In this document: one piece after another, positions 7,696 through 11,760 of the stretch | How positions within the stretch are numbered: position 1 is the first letter of the stretch | Layout: each line of letters starts with the position of its first letter | From: Bacteroidota bacterium | Lineage (GTDB): Bacteria; Bacteroidota; Bacteroidia; UKL13-3 | Reading direction: 5' to 3' | DNA: 11,760 bases | NCBI GenBank assembly: GCA_947462865.1 | Contig: CANHRW010000044.1 | Coordinates: 1 to 11,760 of the forward strand | Translations under genes and position numbers: made by a program | The notes under the pieces: generated by a model | What the model was told of the DNA's origin: nothing | What the model saw: the letters and a program-made list of their open reading frames with translations, nothing else | Databases searched by the model: none

Positions 7696-8352
7696 TTATT
7701 GAAAAATATATATCAACTTTTTGGTTTCAAAAAAAGCTTCTTTAAAATAATCAGTTAAAGGAAACTCTTGAATGTGTAGTTTTTTATTGATGGCTTTTAA
7801 ATCTTTGAATTCTTGATGCAAATCGCCACCTTTTAAAAAGATAAAACCATTAATTTTACTATTAAAATCTTCTTTGATATCAATGTATTTGTTTGACCAT
7901 CTGTACAGTTGTTCACAAGGGGCAACAGCCCTTGCTGTTACAAAATGAAAGGGTTCGTTGAGTTGTTCCACCCTACCAATTACAAAATCAGTGTTTTCTA
8001 ATGCTAGGGCTTCTGAAACAGCTTCAGCTACTTTTATTTTTTTGGCAATAGAATCTATGAGGGTAAATTCTGTTTCAGGAAATAAAATAGCCAAAGGAAT
8101 ACCTGGAAATCCCCCTCCTGTTCCAATATCTAATACCTTAGTTCCAGGTTTAAATTGAATGAATTTTGCAATAGCTAAACTATGCAAAACATGCTTTTCA
8201 TATAATGAATCAAAGTCTTTTCTAGAAATCACATTGATTTTATCATTCCATTCTTTGTATACAGACTCCAATAAAGTCAATTGATTTTTTTGGTGATCAG
8301 TTAGCTCTGGGAAATAGCTAAATATTGCTTCTAGTTGTTGTTTGGGTTCCAT
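7696..8352 (-). CDS. rsmG: 16S rRNA (guanine(527)-N(7))-methyltransferase RsmG
   Basis: This 218-residue cytoplasmic enzyme (GidB) transfers a methyl group from S-adenosylmethionine to N7 of G527 in 16S rRNA; loss is known to give low-level streptomycin resistance in other bacteria. The sequence has the family block WNDKINVISRKD (35-46) and YEKHVLHSLAIAK (51-63). The SAM-binding motif is LDIGTGGGFPGIPLA (74-88), followed by TLIDSIAKKIKVAE, and ARAVAP appears near 140-145. Length is typical. A GTG two codons upstream (8356-8358) is in frame, but the ATG at 8350-8352 is favoured. This ATG overlaps the stop codon of the upstream glycosyltransferase by one base (TAATG), a classic translational-coupling arrangement. 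The DUF5686 gene follows 10 bases after its stop. In many bacteria rsmG sits near parAB and mnmG; here it is inside an envelope-protein operon. Confidence 0.95.
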   Translation of the reverse strand: MEPKQQLEAIFSYFPELTDHQKNQLTLLESVYKEWNDKINVISRKDFDSLYEKHVLHSLAIAKFIQFKPGTKVLDIGTGGGFPGIPLAILFPETEFTLIDSIAKKIKVAEAVSEALALENTDFVIGRVEQLNEPFHFVTARAVAPCEQLYRWSNKYIDIKEDFNSKINGFIFLKGGDLHQEFKDLKAINKKLHIQEFPLTDYFKEAFFETKKLIYIFQ

Positions 8353-9479
8353 TACCACACTTTTCTTTTTTTAGTAAAAATATCTTTGATACCAAATGCA
8401 TACATATAGAAAAGGTAAAGTACATCTAGAATCGGGAGTAGCCATAATAATTTGGTTTGAGCCATTTTTTTAAAAACAAAATAAAAAACCAACCATTGAG
8501 CAAGGGTTTTAAACAAATAAATTCCCAACAAAAATTGCCATTGAACATGTAGAACAATACCTGCAACTAAGAATGCATAGAAAAATAACAAGCCAGCAAA
8601 ATAAAAACCTAATAACATTTTGTCTGATAGCTTGTAATACTTGCCTGTATTGATATGTCTTGACTTTTGGTCAGACCAAGCTTTGTAATTCAATTTTGGT
8701 TCTGTGAACATAAAACTATCAGGATGCAATTGAATTTGAACATTTGATGAGTTTGCAACCTGATTGATAAACAAATCGTCGTCGCCACTCATCAGGTGTT
8801 GGTATTTGGCAAAGCCTTTATTTCCAAAGAATAGATCAGAGGTATATGCTAAATTTCTGCCTACACCCATGAATGGTTTTTTGGCCAAGGCGGCTGAAAA
8901 ATAAAAAACAGCTGTCATTGCGGCTTCAAATCTGATAAATAAATTCAATAAGCCCGGATAAGCCTTGTAAGGAGAAAAGCCAAGTACAATTTGTTTATTA
9001 GCCGAAAAACCTGCAGACATGCCACTCAACCAATTTTTACTTGCTGGCATACAATCGGCATCCGTAAACAATAAATGTTGGTATTTGGCCGCTTTGATTC
9101 CCAGTGTCAAAGCAAATTTTTTACCTGTTGGGTATTTTTCTTGTTCTAGAATTTTACAAACTTTTAAATGGGCATATACTTCCTGGTAATATTCTAATAA
9201 TTTCTGGGATTCGTCCCAACTGCAATCATTGACCACGATGACTTCAAACTGAGGATAATCTTGTTCTAATATTGCTTTTAAATTCTTTTCGAGATTAACA
9301 TATTCGTTCCTTGCTGCAATCACAATTGAAACAGGCTCTCTCCCCTTTTCTGGCAATTGCGATTTGTAGTTGGCCAATTTCAAAAACAATCTAAAATAAT
9401 AGTATAACAATACACTTGCAAAGACACCTGCCCCTGATAATATTAACCAATGTAATCCGCTTATTTCTTCCTGCATCAT
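8352..9479 (-). CDS. Membrane-bound family 2 glycosyltransferase
   Basis: The 375-residue protein has one N-terminal membrane segment (about 9-30), a cytoplasmic GT-A domain, and about three C-terminal membrane segments (roughly 288-310, 315-336, 343-363). GT2 signatures are VSIVIAARNE (50-59), VIVVNDCSWD with Asp85, the metal-binding DAD at Asp140-Ala141-Asp142 (FTDADCMP), and the acidic SGDDDLFINQ (231-240) that should contain the catalytic base. QKSRH (271-275) sits where processive enzymes have QxxRW, with His in place of Trp. It should move a sugar from a nucleotide donor to a lipid or polysaccharide acceptor at the inner membrane; donor and acceptor cannot be told. Two adjacent ATG codons are possible starts (9477-9479 and 9474-9476). 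Its stop overlaps the rsmG start by one base. An inverted repeat lies directly upstream of the start codon. Confidence 0.88.
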   Translation of the reverse strand: MMQEEISGLHWLILSGAGVFASVLLYYYFRLFLKLANYKSQLPEKGREPVSIVIAARNEYVNLEKNLKAILEQDYPQFEVIVVNDCSWDESQKLLEYYQEVYAHLKVCKILEQEKYPTGKKFALTLGIKAAKYQHLLFTDADCMPASKNWLSGMSAGFSANKQIVLGFSPYKAYPGLLNLFIRFEAAMTAVFYFSAALAKKPFMGVGRNLAYTSDLFFGNKGFAKYQHLMSGDDDLFINQVANSSNVQIQLHPDSFMFTEPKLNYKAWSDQKSRHINTGKYYKLSDKMLLGFYFAGLLFFYAFLVAGIVLHVQWQFLLGIYLFKTLAQWLVFYFVFKKMAQTKLLWLLPILDVLYLFYMYAFGIKDIFTKKRKVW

Positions 9480-9480
9480 C

Positions 9481-9510
9481 TTGGCAAATTTAAGACTGAC
9501 AACTTGCCAA
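9481..9510. repeat. Inverted repeat abutting the glycosyltransferase start codon
   Basis: TTGGCAA at 9481-9487 and TTGCCAA at 9504-9510 are perfect inverted arms separated by 16 bases. After one A/C mismatch, two further pairs (9489-9490 with 9501-9502) extend the stem inward. In the minus-strand mRNA the 3' arm ends two bases before the first ATG of the glycosyltransferase gene, so a folded RNA would bury the start region. As DNA it could be a binding site for a dimeric regulator. No T-run follows, so a terminator is unlikely. The pairing is seen directly; the role is inferred. Confidence 0.4.
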
Positions 9511-9543
9511 ACTCAATACCAATATCAACAGCTTGTGAATTAT

Positions 9544-9557
9544 TCCTACTTTTAGGA
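9544..9557 (-). other. Small hairpin just after the DUF4294 stop codon
   Basis: TCCTA (9544-9548) and TAGGA (9553-9557) form a 5-bp stem with a 4-base loop. It starts five bases after the stop codon of the DUF4294 gene on the minus strand. What follows in that direction is ATAATTCAC, not a U-tract, so it does not qualify as an intrinsic terminator. It could stabilise the 3' end or be chance in AT-rich DNA. Confidence 0.2.
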
Positions 9558-9562
9558 CAATT

Positions 9563-10099
9563 TTACTCAAAACCAAGCTGTTTGATGATTTGCTCTATCT
9601 GCCAATCTTCAATTGGGTCAAATTCTTCTTTAAGATTTGCATTGAATAGTTTAGCCATTCCTTGCCAATACCATGCTGTTATATTGCCTCTGTAACTTTG
9701 TAACAACTCATAACCTGTTTTACCCGTTTCTCTGTATAATAATTTAATGAGTATTCTACCTTGAGTTTGTGTAAGGTTATACAAATCATCCATAAACTGA
9801 TCTTTAATGGATTGCTCTGTACGTTTTAAATATTCCTTCTTCAACTTATCGGTAGCTAATAATTGTAAATTTTGTTCCATTAATTGAAACCTAAAACTAG
9901 CCATTTTAGCATACGGCAAAACTTTTTTAATGTTATAGATTAATCGCTGGTATTTCTTTTCATATTCAGGGTCTTTTTGAGCTTTCACTATAAAATCAGG
10001 CAAAACTATTCCTTGTAATTTGAGGCTGTCTTGTGCTTGAACCGGATTTGAGTTGAAACCCAATAAGCCTAATAATATTGCTATGTAGAAATGACGCAT
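9563..10099 (-). CDS. Secreted DUF4294 family protein
   Basis: The 178-residue product begins with a signal peptide (MRHFYIAILLGLLGF, cleavage near VQAQ at about residue 22), so it should act in the periplasm or at the outer membrane. The core matches the DUF4294 family as I remember it: VLPDFIVKAQKDPEYEKK, then YQRLIYNIKKVLPYAKMA (50-67), a charged helical middle, and LLYRETGKTGYELLQSYRG. The residues after 60 are mostly amphipathic helix. This family is found mainly in Bacteroidota and has no established function that I know of. The gene starts 10 bases after the lgt stop on the same strand, so both are probably in one transcript. An 83-base gap with two small inverted repeats separates it from the glycosyltransferase gene downstream. 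The start ATG at 10097-10099 is the only one that retains the signal peptide. Confidence 0.82.
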   Translation of the reverse strand: MRHFYIAILLGLLGFNSNPVQAQDSLKLQGIVLPDFIVKAQKDPEYEKKYQRLIYNIKKVLPYAKMASFRFQLMEQNLQLLATDKLKKEYLKRTEQSIKDQFMDDLYNLTQTQGRILIKLLYRETGKTGYELLQSYRGNITAWYWQGMAKLFNANLKEEFDPIEDWQIEQIIKQLGFE

Positions 10100-10109
10100 C
10101 AGTAATTGC

Positions 10110-11276
10110 TTACAAAATGTATGCCTTGTTTGATTGCGATTGATGCTTTACCCACCACAAACCAACAATACCTGCAATGATTAATGAAAATGAAATCATT
10201 TCTGCCTGCGTAAACGAATACCCGAGTAAATGATACGCGTTGTTGACCCTTATTTTTTCTATTAAAAATCGTTCAATTCCATTGCAAATTAAATACGTAA
10301 AGAATAACTGACCTGCCCATTTAAATTGTTTGCGCAATAGCCATAAAACCAAAGCAACAATGATACTAATAATGGCTTCATACAATGGAGTTGGAAAAAC
10401 AGGATTGGGCAACATATAGCAATGATTGCCTATACAATTAGGAATGATGACGCCTTCATTGATCACGTTGTGTGGGTATTGAAATGCCCAAAACCAATCT
10501 GGTATAAAAGCCAAAGCTTCTGGTTTTGCTGCTAAGTTTACAATTCCCCAATCGCCATCCCCACTTAAATGACAACCAATCCTGCCAATACCGTATGCCA
10601 TCATTAAACCCACAGCAGCAGCATCAACCATATGGTACCATGCAATTCCATTTTTGTTGGTGTAGCGTAAAATCAATACCGCAGCCACAATTAAGCCCCC
10701 ATAAAAAGTAAGTCCGCTAAATGAAAACAAAGATTCAATGGGATTAGCCATCAACTCATCTAAATTTTCAAGGTTGTGAAATAATTTGGCTCCTAATATT
10801 CCTCCAATTGCAGCCAAACCCAATATATTACCCATATGCTCATGAGCATGGACGGTTTGATTAACTTGTGTAATCGTTTTGCCTTTTAATTTCTGGGCCT
10901 CCCTGAATTTTTCAAAATAACCAAATATAGCCCCTATTAATGCTCCAAAAAAATTGCCTTTGCTCGATAAAATAAAGTGTTGAGGATTTTCAACAAGCGC
11001 ATCATAATCCACGACCATTTCTAACAATTTATAACCGATGAGCGTATAAATTCCGATGTTTAACAGGTAATCAGTCCATTCAATAGGCTTGTTAATGGTT
11101 ATCAACTTAGTCTGCACAACTAATTTGCCAGCTTTTTCTTTTCGAATCAATTCTTGATTGGTGAACCAATATGCTGCAGCAAAAGACACCGCCATAAAAA
11201 AACCAAATGTCTGAATGGGAAGTGGAAAATTGAAGCCAAACAAATCAAGTAGCAAATCAGATAAAGTAGGATACAT
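10110..11276 (-). CDS. lgt: Prolipoprotein diacylglyceryl transferase, long Bacteroidota form
   Basis: Lgt transfers the diacylglyceryl group of phosphatidylglycerol to the lipobox cysteine of prolipoproteins in the inner membrane, the first step of lipoprotein maturation. The 388-residue protein has several hydrophobic segments and these landmarks: PIQTFGFFMAVSF near 20-32, FSGLTFYGGLIVAA (186-199), the signature GIGRIGCHLSGDGDWG (229-244) with Arg232, PTPLYEAI (296-303), and ERFLIEKIRVN (335-345). Arg336 aligns by motif with E. coli Arg239. It is about 100 residues longer than E. coli Lgt, with a polar insertion at about 120-150 that includes HAHEHMGN. E. coli His103 (FHGG) is Tyr192 here, and E. 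coli Asn146 (GRIGN) is Cys235. These look like traits of the Bacteroidota form rather than damage. The DUF4294 gene follows 10 bases later. Confidence 0.93.
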   Translation of the reverse strand: MYPTLSDLLLDLFGFNFPLPIQTFGFFMAVSFAAAYWFTNQELIRKEKAGKLVVQTKLITINKPIEWTDYLLNIGIYTLIGYKLLEMVVDYDALVENPQHFILSSKGNFFGALIGAIFGYFEKFREAQKLKGKTITQVNQTVHAHEHMGNILGLAAIGGILGAKLFHNLENLDELMANPIESLFSFSGLTFYGGLIVAAVLILRYTNKNGIAWYHMVDAAAVGLMMAYGIGRIGCHLSGDGDWGIVNLAAKPEALAFIPDWFWAFQYPHNVINEGVIIPNCIGNHCYMLPNPVFPTPLYEAIISIIVALVLWLLRKQFKWAGQLFFTYLICNGIERFLIEKIRVNNAYHLLGYSFTQAEMISFSLIIAGIVGLWWVKHQSQSNKAYIL

Positions 11277-11359
11277 ATTAAAAATTTTAACGAATTTCGT
11301 TTATTCGAATCAAAATATCATTTCAAAATTTAAGAATCACCATTTTAAATAGCAAGCAT
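11277..11359. promoter_or_regulatory. Divergent intergenic region between lgt and threonine aldolase gene, with two palindromes
   Basis: This 83-base, very AT-rich gap must hold the promoters for the minus-strand lgt cluster and for the plus-strand aldolase gene. It contains AACGAA-T-TTCGTT (11289-11301), a 13-base palindrome with one central base, and ATTCGAAT (11303-11310), a perfect 8-base palindrome, almost touching. CG-containing palindromes stand out against the A/T background and could form an operator for lgt. No exact TAnnTTTG element is seen on either strand; near matches (for example GATATTTTG on the minus strand) are weak. Confidence 0.35.
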
Positions 11360-11760
11360 ATGCCTACAATTGACCTACGTTCTGACACTGTGAGTAAACC
11401 AAGCGCTGAAATGCTTGACTTTATGCAAAATATAGATCTGTCTTTAATTGGTGACGATGTTTTTGGAGAAGACCAAATGGTTAATGAACTGCAAACAACT
11501 GCTGCACAATTATTTGGAATGGAAGCTGCTCTTTTTTGCCCCAGTGGAACCATGACCAATCAGATAGCCATACATTTACATACAGGTCCAGGTACAGAAG
11601 TGATTTGTCACGAACAATCACATATCTTTTTATATGAAGGTGGAGGTATTGCAGCCAATAGTGGAGCCTCTTGTCATTTACAAAAAGGTTTGAACGGTAC
11701 TTTTACAGCTGAAGCTGTTGAGGCCGCAATTAGAAAAGATGATGTTCATTTTCCTAAAAC
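11360..11760 (+). CDS. ltaE: Low-specificity L-threonine aldolase, N-terminal part
   Basis: The ATG at 11360-11362 opens a frame of 133 codons that runs off the right edge. The product is a PLP enzyme of fold type I that cleaves L-threonine or allo-threonine to glycine and acetaldehyde. Alignment from memory with E. coli LtaE is close: IDLRSDTVSKPSAEML (4-19), GDDVFGEDQMVNELQ (31-45), CPSGTMTNQIA (60-70) whose Ser-Gly-Thr binds the cofactor phosphate, and HEQSHIFLYEGGG (84-96) where His88 corresponds to the PLP-stacking His83 of E. coli. The lysine that binds PLP lies beyond the window, so integrity cannot be judged. The gene diverges from lgt across an 83-base gap. A related beta-eliminating lyase of the same family is the main alternative. 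Confidence 0.9.
   Translation, partial: MPTIDLRSDTVSKPSAEMLDFMQNIDLSLIGDDVFGEDQMVNELQTTAAQLFGMEAALFCPSGTMTNQIAIHLHTGPGTEVICHEQSHIFLYEGGGIAANSGASCHLQKGLNGTFTAEAVEAAIRKDDVHFPK

Noticed and set aside
7958..8158. Open frame on the plus strand (66 codons)
   Set aside because: It is antisense to the SAM-binding core of rsmG.
9504..9695. Open frame on the plus strand (63 codons)
   Set aside because: It covers part of the intergenic gap and the antisense of the DUF4294 gene end, with no family signal or plausible start context.
10526..10711. Open frame on the plus strand (61 codons)
   Set aside because: It is antisense to the Lgt signature region; the Gln/His/Pro-rich composition is a shadow of conserved Lgt codons.
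11323..11559. Open frame on the minus strand (78 codons)
   Set aside because: It is antisense to the well-conserved start of the threonine aldolase gene.
1..11760. CRISPR arrays, insertion sequences, tRNA/rRNA genes, toxin-antitoxin or defence genes
   Set aside because: I looked for regular repeats, terminal inverted repeats, cloverleaf-like structures and typical small gene pairs and found none; nearly all of the window is occupied by identifiable chromosomal genes.

Overview
The window looks like a piece of an AT-rich Bacteroidota chromosome. It encodes the start of a type IX secretion system plug protein, a DUF5686 outer-membrane protein with a carboxypeptidase-regulatory-like N-terminus, a DUF4294 protein and the long Bacteroidota form of Lgt. 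Gene starts lack Shine-Dalgarno sequences, and one candidate promoter fits the TAnnTTTG element of this phylum. By memory the Lgt sequence is closest to Chitinophaga/Sphingobacteria-like proteins, but the order is not settled. I see no mobile elements, CRISPR arrays, tRNAs, rRNAs or phage genes.

Layout. (1) 1-844, minus strand: ccmB followed one base later by the T9SS plug gene, which runs off the left edge. (2) 845-952: a divergent promoter region. (3) 953-5069, plus strand: accC-type biotin carboxylase, an unrecognised secreted protein one base downstream, then an M20-family amidohydrolase. (4) 5058-11276, minus strand: in transcription order lgt, DUF4294 protein, a membrane-bound family 2 glycosyltransferase, rsmG, and the DUF5686 protein. 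The last gene overlaps the end of the amidohydrolase tail to tail by 12 bases. (5) 11277-11359: a second divergent gap with two small palindromes. (6) 11360 to the right edge, plus strand: start of an L-threonine aldolase gene.

Most of this is housekeeping. The minus-strand cluster leans towards envelope work: lipoprotein maturation (Lgt), a secreted DUF4294 protein, a membrane glycosyltransferase and a probable outer-membrane barrel, with rsmG (16S rRNA methylation) embedded. The left-edge pair links cytochrome c maturation with type IX secretion, at least by position. The plus-strand genes are metabolic (acyl-CoA carboxylation, hydrolysis of N-acyl amino acids, threonine/glycine metabolism).

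I did not find a convincing undescribed system. The best leads are modest: an orphan secreted protein tightly coupled to a biotin carboxylase that carries only a remnant of a biotin-transfer domain; an inverted repeat abutting the glycosyltransferase start codon; a competing out-of-frame start just before accC; a non-ATG start in the DUF5686 gene; and an Lgt that departs from E. coli at residues reported as important there.
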